Source: Methylophilus sp. 14
GTDB taxonomy: Bacteria; Pseudomonadota; Gammaproteobacteria; Burkholderiales; Methylophilaceae
Length of the DNA: 64,000 nt
Reading direction: 5' to 3'
Assembly (NCBI RefSeq): GCF_015354345.1
Contig: NZ_JADKYS010000003.1
Span: 278,856 to 342,855, forward strand
Numbering within the stretch: position 1 is the stretch's first letter; the number at the start of each line of letters is the position of its first letter. This document shows, in pieces, positions 1 to 7,438 of the stretch. Below the pieces are notes generated by a model. That model was not told the DNA's origin. It made no database searches and worked only from the letters and a program-made list of their open reading frames with translations. The position numbers were made by a program, and so were the translations under genes.

Positions 1-834
1 CTTTTCATAGCGTGCTGGCCATGATAGATCTTTATTATGGAAGCAATTATCTAATATGAAAAGCTTTCTGCCTTGATGCAAAGCAGCTCTGGCTTGTGTA
101 AGTGTTCCTGATGTATCGCTAGCCTCCACAATGACAGTTGCGTCTGCAACTGCGGACATTGTCGCATTTCGTTCAGGGAAAAATATCCGGTTGTATCTAT
201 AGTCTTGTTTTGAATATCTAAGGATTGGTACTTGGCTTATGAGTAAATAGTTATTCGCTATTAAATCTTGAAGATCTTTATTCTCTTTGGGATAGTACTC
301 TGTGATTGGTGTACCAATAACAGCTATAGTTTTCCCCCCCATTCTAATTGCCATCATATGTGCGGTAGTATCAACTCCCTCTGCAAGGCCTGACACAATA
401 GTAAAGTCACTTTCTACTAATTGCTTAACTAGCCGTTTGGTTCTATGAATACCCTCTTCAGATGGTTTTCTTGAACCAACAACCGCAATACGTTTAGGAG
501 CGTCAATTAAATCCCACCAGCCTCTGTAATATAAAAGCTCTACAGGATATGCTGCATCTCTTAACCGTTGAGGGTAGTCATTTGAGCCATTTAGACGGAT
601 GCCAAAATCATGTATATTTGACTTTGATAAACTCTCCATAATGTTGCCAAACGCATCTAAAATTTCATCCTCTGTGACTAATTCCGAAGGAATTGCACCA
701 GGACTATTTTTGAAGCACTCAGCAACCGTCTTAAAGCTTGCATTATCATGAACCCAGAGTGCCTCATAGGCAGCCATTTCGCGTGAAGGCGATATGGCAG
801 ATTTCTGCAAGATTGAGTCTGAAATATTATTCAT
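1..834 (-). CDS. DprA/Smf-like DNA-processing protein (partial, C-terminus beyond left edge)
   Basis: The reading frame stays open to the left edge, giving 278 visible residues from an ATG at 832-834. The Rossmann-like core of the DprA/Smf family is clear: VGSRKPSEEG, then VSGLAEGVDTTAH, then FPERNATMSAVADATVIVEA followed by SGTLTQARAALHQGR. DprA proteins bind single-stranded DNA and load RecA during natural transformation; relatives also sit in defence-type islands. This copy has no competence or topoisomerase neighbours in the window. It lies beside a putAbiC-like gene, which makes an accessory role plausible, but that is inference. The family call is confident and the role is not. Confidence 0.85.
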   Translation of the reverse strand, partial: MNNISDSILQKSAISPSREMAAYEALWVHDNASFKTVAECFKNSPGAIPSELVTEDEILDAFGNIMESLSKSNIHDFGIRLNGSNDYPQRLRDAAYPVELLYYRGWWDLIDAPKRIAVVGSRKPSEEGIHRTKRLVKQLVESDFTIVSGLAEGVDTTAHMMAIRMGGKTIAVIGTPITEYYPKENKDLQDLIANNYLLISQVPILRYSKQDYRYNRIFFPERNATMSAVADATVIVEASDTSGTLTQARAALHQGRKLFILDNCFHNKDLSWPARYEK

Positions 835-1236
835 TGTTTAATTATTTATCACTCAACACTTAACGAAAGACCTTTAAATTACCACTTAGTACTAGAGTTA
901 ATATTACCATTTACCAGCTCTCTGGCATATATCGTTGAAGTTACAGTTATTGACAGTGCTGCAAGTAATCCTAAGAACCCAACCTCCTATTTTTTTCAAA
1001 AATCACCTGGTCATAATCGGGGGAGTCTTCATTTTTCTTCATCGGAATCGGTTTCCACTGATTCAGCCCCTCAAAATTCGGTTGATTATTTGTTTTTTAA
1101 GTCCATATTTGCATTCTGGTGAGTACAGTTACGTTTCCTGCCTCTAATCCTGTGATTTAGTAACCTTTTGGCTCACGATAGTGGTTAGCCTCCGGTAGTT
1201 AGTAATAGGTGCTATCTGGTAATTAATACACATCAA
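835..1236. other. Intergenic stretch, no gene recognised
   Basis: AT-rich spacer between the DprA-like start and the 3' end of the putAbiC-like gene. A 70-codon plus-strand frame at 935-1147 has no recognisable family, no convincing ribosome-binding site and low-complexity hydrophobic content, so it is not called. No tRNA or hairpin terminator was seen. Confidence 0.5.
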
Positions 1237-2232
1237 TTAACGAGTAGAAAGGGGCTTGTATGTTGTTTTGGGGGCTCCGCCAGCTGCTTTCTGTGCACGA
1301 AATGCTAATTTAATTTTTGCTGCTGACATGGGAATACTCGGGGGTGTTTCACGCAATGTTAAATCCTGATTCCAATACTCTTTGTACATCTGGCGATGTA
1401 GTAAATGAATTTGAGAGCGAGATATGCGATCCAAAAATCCTGTTGAGGCCATAAGTTCTCGTAGTCTAACTCTGCTAGGATGAGAGAGAGCTACAAGGAA
1501 AAAATATCTACATTCTATGAAGGTAATTTGAGAGAAAACTAAATCTTTGTATGCTGTAATCAAAAGGTGATTGGGCGCACCGCGCAACATATGCTCTAAA
1601 AGTACTTCGAAAGTGTCTACCAGTCTAGCTTGGAGATGTATTTCTGTAGCAACAATTTTGAAGTTTCTATAGTGTAGGTAATCAATACGTTGCCGATCGG
1701 AATCTTGGAGTCTGCCTTTATCCCACTTACCTTGCAAGTCTCTGGGCATACAATTCACACCATCGTCAAGCAGACCGGCATCAACTCTGTCTAAAGCCTT
1801 ACGGAGGACCGACCGTCCAATCGTCTCTCCAACCTGTACCTCAGAAAGAGTCTGGCGGTATATGTCTAACAACTTAAATAGAATTTCTTCGTAACGTCCT
1901 TTTTCTTCGTTTTTACGACTATGGTTTATCGACTTTTCTTGAGACCGAATTTGTCTTTGTTGTAGCAATAACGTAATGATTAAGCCGCCAAATCCCAATG
2001 CTGTGAAAATGGATGTAAGTCTCCCAAAACTATCACCGTAAACTCCATATTGTTCCACTGTTGGCTCATGCGGCGTCGGTATGCTATTAGCAATTAAATA
2101 CCAGTACAAAGCAGCCAAAATTAAGGCCAAAGGAGGCCACCAGAACCCATCTACAAGGAATCGTACAAGTTCTTTTAATCGATTAAATATCCAAAAGAGT
2201 ACGGATTGGATTCTAGATTTTTTATCTTTCAT
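1237..2232 (-). CDS. putAbiC-like putative phage abortive-infection membrane protein
   Basis: 331 residues with two predicted membrane segments near residues 31-49 and 71-90, then a basic, coiled-coil-prone stretch (QQRQIRSQEKS) and an alpha-helical cytoplasmic domain containing RIDYLHYRNFKIV around residues 183-195. The order (TM hairpin, LQxxQI-type coil, then a helical FEEILFKLLDIYRQ-type segment) is that of the putative phage abortive infection (putAbiC) family. Family recognition is from recall of the motif layout. An AAGGG ribosome-binding site precedes the ATG. It diverges from the umuD-like gene and follows the DprA-like gene, consistent with a small defence or stress island. Molecular activity is unknown. 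Confidence 0.6.
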   Translation of the reverse strand: MKDKKSRIQSVLFWIFNRLKELVRFLVDGFWWPPLALILAALYWYLIANSIPTPHEPTVEQYGVYGDSFGRLTSIFTALGFGGLIITLLLQQRQIRSQEKSINHSRKNEEKGRYEEILFKLLDIYRQTLSEVQVGETIGRSVLRKALDRVDAGLLDDGVNCMPRDLQGKWDKGRLQDSDRQRIDYLHYRNFKIVATEIHLQARLVDTFEVLLEHMLRGAPNHLLITAYKDLVFSQITFIECRYFFLVALSHPSRVRLRELMASTGFLDRISRSQIHLLHRQMYKEYWNQDLTLRETPPSIPMSAAKIKLAFRAQKAAGGAPKTTYKPLSTR

Positions 2233-2363
2233 TGAAACTTACCCTTCAACTTTTAAGATTTTTATACTAAAAATCATAGCTCAGTTTATGATGCATACGT
2301 CAGCAAAATTCGTCTTCGAAAAATTTTGTTATTCAAGAATTATATCTCTTCAATCAACATTTT

Positions 2364-2378
2364 TTATTGTTACAATAA
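2364..2378. promoter_or_regulatory. 15-bp palindrome just upstream of umuD-like start
   Basis: TTATTGT-T-ACAATAA is a perfect 7-bp inverted repeat with a 1-bp centre. It ends four bases before the ATG of the UmuD-like gene, in the place where a ribosome-binding site would lie. It may be an operator for the protein's own DNA-binding N-terminus or for another repressor. It does not match the gammaproteobacterial LexA box. The palindrome is seen; the function is inferred. Confidence 0.45.
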
Positions 2379-2382
2379 TCAA

Positions 2383-3021
2383 ATGGAAAATGAACGAGAT
2401 AATCAAGCCCCAAAAAAAGCCGGTGGACGTCGGCCTGGTTCTGGCCGCAAATTGGGAACGGGTAACTACCTTGAGCCAACCACTGTATTACGTGTACCGG
2501 TGAGTCAGAAACCTGTATTGATCGACTTTTTAGAAGCTTACGCCAAAAAACAGCGGGCTCAATCAAGCCGGGCCAATCTGGATGGGATTGGTGATTTTGA
2601 GCTATTACCTAAAGAGCTATCCAAGTTAGATATTTCACTCTATCAGTCTAAAGTAGCAGCTGGCTTTCCTTCTCCCGCTGACGACCATGTTGAAAAGCGG
2701 CTGGACCCAAACGAATATTTGATTGATCAGGAAGAAAGTACTTTCTTTGTCACGATTCAAGGTGAGTCAATGCTTGAGGCTGGGCTGCTACCTGGTGATA
2801 AAGCCGTGGTTGATAAATCTAAGACGGCTGAGGTAGGTGACATCGTACTGGCCATGGTGGATGGTGAATTCACCATTAAGACTTTGGCCAAGCAGAAAGA
2901 TGGAAATCCTAAATTGCTGCCTGCGAATTCGAGCGGGAAATACACGCCCATCATTATTACTGGGGAAATGCAGTTTGAAATCTTTGGTGTGGTGATTGGA
3001 TCATTCAGGCGGTTTAAGTAG
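2383..3021 (+). CDS. umuD: UmuD-like S24 autoprotease with extended N-terminus
   Basis: 212 residues from the ATG at 2383; a TTG at 2326 is rejected because it adds an unrelated hydrophobic leader. The C-terminal half is a LexA/UmuD S24 peptidase with Ser129 (GESMLEAG), Lys166 (EFTIKT) and an Ala93-Gly94 cleavage site (AAGFPSPADD). Classical UmuD is about 140 residues. Here about 70-80 extra N-terminal residues carry a basic AT-hook-like motif (GGRRPGSGRK) followed by a segment resembling a short DNA-binding fold (VLRVPVSQKPVLIDFLEAY). The product probably combines RecA-stimulated self-cleavage for polymerase V activation with DNA binding. It lies upstream of umuC, separated from it by a terminator and pqqA on the other strand. 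No good ribosome-binding site is visible. Confidence 0.85.
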   Translation: MENERDNQAPKKAGGRRPGSGRKLGTGNYLEPTTVLRVPVSQKPVLIDFLEAYAKKQRAQSSRANLDGIGDFELLPKELSKLDISLYQSKVAAGFPSPADDHVEKRLDPNEYLIDQEESTFFVTIQGESMLEAGLLPGDKAVVDKSKTAEVGDIVLAMVDGEFTIKTLAKQKDGNPKLLPANSSGKYTPIIITGEMQFEIFGVVIGSFRRFK

Positions 3022-3036
3022 CTCGTATAGTTAATA

Positions 3037-3063
3037 AAAAACCCGGTGTTATAACCGGGTTTT
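3037..3063. terminator. Bidirectional rho-independent terminator between umuD and pqqA
   Basis: A perfect 10-bp stem (AAAACCCGGT / ACCGGGTTTT) with a 7-base loop starts 16 bases after the umuD stop. The A-run and T-run on either side let it act in both directions, so it also fits as the terminator for the minus-strand pqqA gene. Confidence 0.85.
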
Positions 3064-3088
3064 ATTAACGACAAGTCAATCGAGTCGA

Positions 3089-3160
3089 TTACTTGTTCAT
3101 CACGTACATGGTTACTTCAAAGCCAAAACGCATTTCGGTAGCAGCTGATTTAGTCCACAT
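3089..3160 (-). CDS. pqqA: PqqA, PQQ precursor peptide (23 aa)
   Basis: A 23-residue ORF, MWTKSAATEMRFGFEVTMYV followed by MNK. It matches PqqA across its length, including Glu15 and Tyr19 in the E-V-T-M-Y motif, the two residues that PqqE cross-links to build pyrroloquinoline quinone. An AGGAGA ribosome-binding site lies five bases before the ATG. No pqqB, C, D or E is adjacent; the neighbours are umuD and umuC on the opposite strand. Methylotrophs often carry extra unlinked pqqA copies that raise precursor supply for quinoprotein dehydrogenases. A PQQ dehydrogenase occurs about 6 kb away. The gene is too short for routine ORF calling. Confidence 0.95.
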   Translation of the reverse strand: MWTKSAATEMRFGFEVTMYVMNK

Positions 3161-3304
3161 AATCGTCTCCTTGGGTTTTCGATTTAGAACCGACAACATG
3201 TCGTGTTTCTATGTATGTATATTGCGCCACTTCATATTCATTTGCATGCGCAAAGCGTGTAAGACACCCTAAGTATTTTACGTAAATCAGACCAAGGAAA
3301 TTTC

Positions 3305-4606
3305 ATGCAGCCAAGCAAAAGCAATACTGCACGTCGTGCAATCGCGCTGGTGGATGTGAACAACTTCTATGTGAGCTGTGAACGCGTATTCAACCCTAAG
3401 CTACGCAATAAGCCGGTAGTCGTGCTCAGCAACAACGATGGCTGTGCCGTGGCGAGAAGCAATGAAGTTAAAGCACTCGGAGTGCCTATGGGTGCGCCGT
3501 GGTTTAAGTTCAAAGACCTGGCTAAACAACACGGCATCATTGCTTACTCATCCAACTACGCACTCTATGCAGACATGAGTAACCGAGTCATGTCCATCTT
3601 GCGGCAATTCAGCCCTGATCAAGAAGTGTATTCAATTGATGAGTCATTTCTTGACCTCACCAGCTTTCAGCGTAGAGATTTGGTCAAGTACGGTCAATTG
3701 ATTCGTAGCAGCGTACTAAAGGGAACAGGTCTACCTGTATGTGTCGGGATTGCCGCTACTAAGACGCTGGCTAAGCTCGCCAATCATTGCGCCAAGAAGC
3801 GGCCAGAATATAACAGTGTGTGCAATTTCAACAGCATGTCTGACTCACAGCTCGATCAACTCCTAAGTGAAATTGACGTAGGCGAGATTTGGGGCGTAGG
3901 CAGAAAGCTTGCGCCTAAATTGAAGCAACTGGGCTTCAATACTGTCTTGGACTTAAAGCGTGCTAACCCAGAAATCCTGCGTCAAAACTTCAGCGTCGTG
4001 ATGGAAAAAACCATTCGAGAATTAAATGGCATTGTTTGCATTGAGCTAGAGGAAGTCACGCCAGACAAACAGCAGATATTGAGCTCTCGTAGCTTTGGCA
4101 CCCCCGTGACGGATATCCACGGACTGAGTGAATCTATCTCGCTATATGTGAGCCGAGCTGCAGAAAAGCTCAGGCGTCAGCAATCGTATGCAGGGTCGCT
4201 CTATGTTTATATCAGAACCAGTCCATTCAGAGATAAGGACCCACAATACAGCAACGGCATGACGATCAAATTACCATCCCCCACAGACAGTACACCCAAG
4301 TTGGTGAGTATTGCTTTGTGGGGCTTAAAACAAATCTATCATCCGGGCTATAACTATGCCAAAGCTGGAATCATGCTGGGCGAGCTGGTGCCTGCATCTG
4401 GGATACAAACAGATCTTTTTAGTACCATGCAGCCAAACCCAAAAAGCGAGCGCTTGATGCAAGCTATGGACTTGATCAATCGTAAGATGGGTAAGGAGTC
4501 TATCAAGATGGCCAGTGAAGGTTTCAAACGTCCTTGGAAGATGAAGCAAGAAAACAAAAGCCCTTGTTACACCACGAACTGGGATGAGTTGTTGAAGGTG
4601 GATTGA
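3305..4606 (+). CDS. umuC: UmuC, Y-family DNA polymerase V catalytic subunit
   Basis: 433 residues, normal UmuC length. The palm carries Asp17 ([12 protein letters not shown]) and Asp112-Glu113 ([10 protein letters not shown]), the metal-binding residues of Y-family polymerases. A helix-hairpin-helix region ([18 protein letters not shown]), a little-finger domain and the UmuC C-terminal region follow. An AAGGAAA ribosome-binding site precedes the ATG. With cleaved UmuD it would form the error-prone translesion polymerase of the SOS response. The gene lies 3' of umuD but pqqA on the opposite strand sits between them, so it probably has its own promoter. It converges on the SRAP gene with a three-base gap. 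Confidence 0.95.
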   Translation: MQPSKSNTARRAIALVDVNNFYVSCERVFNPKLRNKPVVVLSNNDGCAVARSNEVKALGVPMGAPWFKFKDLAKQHGIIAYSSNYALYADMSNRVMSILRQFSPDQEVYSIDESFLDLTSFQRRDLVKYGQLIRSSVLKGTGLPVCVGIAATKTLAKLANHCAKKRPEYNSVCNFNSMSDSQLDQLLSEIDVGEIWGVGRKLAPKLKQLGFNTVLDLKRANPEILRQNFSVVMEKTIRELNGIVCIELEEVTPDKQQILSSRSFGTPVTDIHGLSESISLYVSRAAEKLRRQQSYAGSLYVYIRTSPFRDKDPQYSNGMTIKLPSPTDSTPKLVSIALWGLKQIYHPGYNYAKAGIMLGELVPASGIQTDLFSTMQPNPKSERLMQAMDLINRKMGKESIKMASEGFKRPWKMKQENKSPCYTTNWDELLKVD

Positions 4607-4609
4607 GTC

Positions 4610-5263
4610 CTAAAACAAGGACTGCTTATCTATCTGAAAGTCTGCTTTCAAGTAACCATCGTGACTTAACCTGATAAAGTCATTTGCTTGTTGGTGATCA
4701 GCAGTGAGCCAGCGCATAAAGTCACTATTCTCAACAACAACGACTGAACGTTTTTCATCGGTAGGTTTTTGGAAGCGCTTCATGAGGTCATGGTGGTCAG
4801 CATTCACTGTCAGCATTGAAAAAGACATCAGGACTTCCCCGGTTTCCTTATCAACAATACGCTCCCAAATAGAGGCTATCGCAGTAGGTTCACCATCACT
4901 TCTGTATATGCCTGTCCGCACAGCTTTACCTGATTCATAACAAGGCTCGTAAAACCTCTCAGTCAAAACCAAACCAAATCTACGCTCTTTCCAGGCTGAT
5001 CGATAGGAAGGTTTTTCAGCAACGGTTTCAGATCGTGCATTATAGGTTTTAAGACCAAATTTCTTTTTGTCTGCTGCCCAGTGAGGGACTAAACCAAAGC
5101 TGGCAAAGTCACATTTAGTCTGACCATTTTCGAAGTAAACAAATGGCGCTGAGTATGTAGGAAATGTCTCAGGTCGCCAGTCGTCGGCAGGTAAGTCGCA
5201 GTCGAAGTTTTGCTTAACCCAACCGGAACGCTGAGATTTAATTGGCTCAAAGTTGCTACACAT
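4610..5263 (-). CDS. SRAP-domain protein (YedK/HMCES-like abasic-site sensor)
   Basis: 217 residues starting Met-Cys2; in SRAP proteins the Met is removed and Cys2 forms a thiazolidine cross-link with abasic sites in single-stranded DNA. Other family features are YNARSETVAEKPSYRSAW (catalytic-pocket Asn and Arg), the Glu in ERFYEPCYE and NADHHDLMKRF with the conserved His. The ERFYEPC variant replaces the more common ADGFYEW. The protein shields abasic sites in single-stranded DNA. Its position tail to tail with umuC fits a mobile DNA-damage tolerance cassette. Confidence 0.88.
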   Translation of the reverse strand: MCSNFEPIKSQRSGWVKQNFDCDLPADDWRPETFPTYSAPFVYFENGQTKCDFASFGLVPHWAADKKKFGLKTYNARSETVAEKPSYRSAWKERRFGLVLTERFYEPCYESGKAVRTGIYRSDGEPTAIASIWERIVDKETGEVLMSFSMLTVNADHHDLMKRFQKPTDEKRSVVVVENSDFMRWLTADHQQANDFIRLSHDGYLKADFQIDKQSLF

Positions 5264-5445
5264 GAACCAGAGTATAACAATTACCTCATATCAATGTAAC
5301 TCAAGACAATATTTATCAGTATTATTTCAATTAAATCAATTGATTAGCTGGTTATTAAGAAATTGATGTAAAGTGATGATTTATAGCGTCTTATGCATGT
5401 TATCGTATGTATTTCAGTAACTAATTGAAGTTTAAAAGTGATTCA

Positions 5446-5556
5446 ATGCCTAGAGAAAATTACAAATTGGATGATCTTATCGTCCAGTGCGATAAAAACG
5501 CTGTAAATTCCTCAGACATGACGGGATGGGGGAGGGTAGAACCTTCTAGTCATTAA
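5446..5556 (+). pseudogene. Possible C-terminal remnant of a MazE/PemI-type antitoxin (36 aa)
   Basis: A 36-codon ORF reads YKLDDLIVQCDKNAVNSSDM then TGWGRVEPSSH. This resembles the toxin-wrapping C-terminal tail of MazE/PemI antitoxins (Y-x-L-x-E/D-L-L-x-Q-C-D-x-N-A then a W-x-x-x-x-P end). No AbrB-type DNA-binding domain precedes it: the frame is stopped 24 bases upstream. No MazF toxin follows. It may be a decayed antitoxin or a chance resemblance. Confidence 0.35.
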
Positions 5557-5585
5557 TAGCTATGATATATGCTAAGGTACTTTAT

Positions 5586-5822
5586 ATGTCTAAATTTGAA
5601 TCGAAATTATTTATGAAAATAAAATCAGAATATTCTGCCAATCAAGCTCAAATTCTTGAAATGGCAATTGATACTTTCGGCTCTCAAGAAGCTGCTGAAG
5701 CGTGGACGAATGATTTCAATCTTATGTTAGGCGGTACACCGTTGACGATCGCGGAGTCAGACTCAGGTATGCAAGATGTCAAAAAAATATTAGGGGCAAT
5801 AAGTTATGGTGGGGTAGTTTGA
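5586..5822 (+). CDS. MbcA/ParS/Xre-type antitoxin C-terminal domain protein
   Basis: 78 residues from the ATG at 5586, chosen over 5562 because AAGG lies eight bases upstream. The C-terminal half (FGSQEAAEAWTNDFNLMLGG then TPL, ending DVKKILGAISYGGVV) matches the toxin-binding domain of MbcA/ParS/Xre antitoxins, with the Gs-xeAaxxWl, ggxxPl and VxxlLgxixyG pattern. The usual N-terminal helix-turn-helix is replaced by only about 35 residues, and no RES-domain toxin follows. It is either a solitary antitoxin-like protein or a remnant. Confidence 0.6.
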   Translation: MSKFESKLFMKIKSEYSANQAQILEMAIDTFGSQEAAEAWTNDFNLMLGGTPLTIAESDSGMQDVKKILGAISYGGVV

Positions 5823-5922
5823 TATTTTTTATGTCAGTAACTTTTAGTTTATCAAATACAATGGCACTAATATGATTCTAATTTTGATAATTTAAATAAG
5901 AGTTTAAAAGGTAAAGCTGACC

Positions 5923-6021
5923 ATGTTAAATGTAGCTATTTTCTTAAGTATTATTGGTACTGTCTTTGCGATAGCATTGGCAATATTAGTTTATAAACAG
6001 CACAAATCCAGTAAAAAATAG
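5923..6021 (+). CDS. Small single-pass membrane peptide (32 aa)
   Basis: The ORF encodes a hydrophobic segment (VAIFLSIIGTVFAIALAILV) followed by a basic tail (YKQHKSSKK). AAAGG lies 9-13 bases upstream of the ATG. Composition and length resemble small membrane proteins or type I toxin peptides, but no antisense RNA was identified and no family is recognised. A hairpin terminator follows within about 35 bases, which supports a real transcription unit ending here. Confidence 0.45.
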   Translation: MLNVAIFLSIIGTVFAIALAILVYKQHKSSKK

Positions 6022-6052
6022 GGAGTTCTTTGAACTCTTTAATGTAGAAATG

Positions 6053-6078
6053 AAAAAACCAGCTTCCGCTGGCTTTCT
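6053..6078 (+). terminator. Probable rho-independent terminator
   Basis: An A6 run, a CCAGC / GCTGG stem with a TTCC loop and a CTTTCT tail. The stem is only 5 bp, but its place just after the 32-aa ORF fits a terminator. Confidence 0.5.
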
Positions 6079-6411
6079 CCCCCAAAGTCAGAATGGTCTA
6101 GCCAAAATATACCATGGGTCAGTTGTTGTAAAAAATTGTATTTCTCTTGCTTGAATTGGTCAAGCTTGGCTAAGCAATTTATGTTACAAATATATATTTT
6201 AATAGCCCGTTTAATATAAGGTTTCCTAATTAAAAAATATTGCCAATGACGGTATTAATGACGGTATGCTATTTATTTTTAAAAAATAAATATATATTAA
6301 TCAGTTATTTAATAAAATAGTTTTGTTGTCCCCAGCCCACCAATAATAGTAATAGATTAAATTAATCCTTTAATTGATTGTTTTTAATGGGTTATTTAAT
6401 TTTTAAAATTA
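6079..6411. other. AT-rich intergenic stretch, no gene recognised
   Basis: Strongly AT-rich with many short repeats of the AATAAATATATATTAA and TTTAATT type. No frame of useful length, no tRNA and no IS end was recognised. Base composition is clearly lower in GC than the downstream housekeeping genes, in keeping with accessory DNA. Confidence 0.5.
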
Positions 6412-6436
6412 AAAGCCACCCTTAATGGGTGGCTTT
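6412..6436 (-). terminator. Rho-independent terminator downstream of the 143-aa gene
   Basis: A perfect 10-bp stem (AAAGCCACCC / GGGTGGCTTT) around a 5-base loop. On the minus strand it is followed by TTTTAATTTT, giving a T-rich tail 34 bases after the stop of the gene at 6470-6901. Confidence 0.8.
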
Positions 6437-6469
6437 AATTTATTACCTGTGACGTCTGGTGACAAATGC

Positions 6470-6901
6470 TTATTCCTCAAGCATTTCAGTCGATTGAATC
6501 TCTGCTTCCTGTTTTTTACTGTTCACTAACAGTGCCTTTTTAAAGCGCTTGCAATAGCGGCGCTTGGTGAGTGTCGTCATCTCATCAAACAGCATCATTT
6601 TCCATAAATACTTGGTCTCAACTAACTCTGCATTCAGTGCCGCTTCGTTGGCATAGCTTCTTAGTACGTGATGGCTGTGACCAATGCGATAGGGTGCAAA
6701 TGCCCGTCTCTTAATGATATTCAATTTGATCTCTGGTGCAGCTTGTTTTCCCGATAGCCATCGATCGAGCGTGTCTGGTTTGACATTTACCAGGTGCGTG
6801 AGCTCCTTGAGTGACAGTGTTCCCAGATACTCACCAATTTTAAGGCACCAAATTAAGGCGTATTGCGTATGTAATTTCTTTAAGCGATTTCTATCTTGCA
6901 T
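6470..6901 (-). CDS. Hypothetical protein with possible helix-turn-helix
   Basis: 143 residues from the ATG at 6901, chosen because GGGAG lies five bases upstream; the longer GTG start at 6925 lacks this. The segment LSLKELTHLVNVKPDTLDRW followed by LSGKQAAPEIK looks like a helix-turn-helix that reads like a non-phage Xre-type or TnpA-like DNA-binding unit. The C-terminal part is rich in Lys and Arg (LTKRRYCKRFKKALL). No family is recognised. It has its own hairpin terminator and stands alone between an AT-rich stretch and a long spacer. It may be a regulator from an integrated element. Confidence 0.5.
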   Translation of the reverse strand: MQDRNRLKKLHTQYALIWCLKIGEYLGTLSLKELTHLVNVKPDTLDRWLSGKQAAPEIKLNIIKRRAFAPYRIGHSHHVLRSYANEAALNAELVETKYLWKMMLFDEMTTLTKRRYCKRFKKALLVNSKKQEAEIQSTEMLEE

Positions 6902-7394
6902 AGCCACTCCCGTAAAACCTTGCACAAACTACATTTGGATATTAACACTTGTTTTTTAAATGTAAATAACATGAGAGGGGTTATTGAAAAATGATTGTTA
7001 TGTGCATTTGTGGCAATGTAATTGATCATCTGCATTTACATTCGCATAATGTATATTATGTTAAATTTAAGCTTGCGTGTAAATTCCGGTTTATAAGATG
7101 TGCTTGTTATGTAGCGTCATACACATCGCTTTTGATCATGGTGCGGGCAGACAATGGAATTTTTCGGCTTTTATTCCGTTTGGTAGCCACTGGCATTTCG
7201 TCATTCGCGCTGACTTAATGCAATTTCAGCACCCAATTGCGCAAAAGTTGACGCACTGCGCCCTGCTCTGGAATCCTGTTAGCTAGCACGCGGTCTATGC
7301 TTCCGGGTTATTTGGTCGGGTTTGAACGGGATATGGCCTGTAATGCCTATTTAATCGACGTCATATAGTGGAGTGGCATCATGGATGATGAATG
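6902..7394. other. Intergenic stretch, no gene recognised
   Basis: About 490 bases. The left part is AT-rich and includes the promoter region of the minus-strand gene at 6470-6901. The right part, from about 7100, is markedly richer in GC. Open frames here are short, mutually overlapping and unlike known proteins. No tRNA or attachment site was recognised, though the composition change suggests a junction between accessory and core DNA. Confidence 0.45.
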
Positions 7395-7421
7395 CTACAA
7401 GGGCTCAATGAGCCCTTGTAG
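7395..7421 (-). terminator. Strong hairpin after PEP-CTERM gene (no T-run)
   Basis: A perfect 13-bp inverted repeat, CTACAAGGGCTCA / TGAGCCCTTGTAG, with a one-base centre, 17 bases after the stop of the PEP-CTERM gene. It lacks a T-run on either strand, so it may protect or process the mRNA 3' end rather than act as a classical terminator. Confidence 0.55.
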
Positions 7422-7438
7422 ACTGTCTTGAGGGTCGC

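Noticed and set aside
935-1147. 70-codon plus-strand frame between the DprA-like and putAbiC-like genes
   Set aside because: No ribosome-binding site and no family resemblance; hydrophobic low-complexity product of AT-rich spacer DNA.
2326-2382. Longer TTG start for the UmuD-like protein
   Set aside because: It adds a hydrophobic 19-residue leader unlike any UmuD and runs through the palindrome; the ATG at 2383 begins a charged, family-like N-terminus.
3241-3254. TTTGC-ATGC-GCAAA inverted repeat upstream of umuC as a LexA-type box
   Set aside because: Arms are only 5 bp and do not match a recognised LexA consensus; too weak to call.
6991-7286. Overlapping plus-strand frames of 62-75 codons
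   Set aside because: They overlap each other in different frames, have no family match and no ribosome-binding sites.
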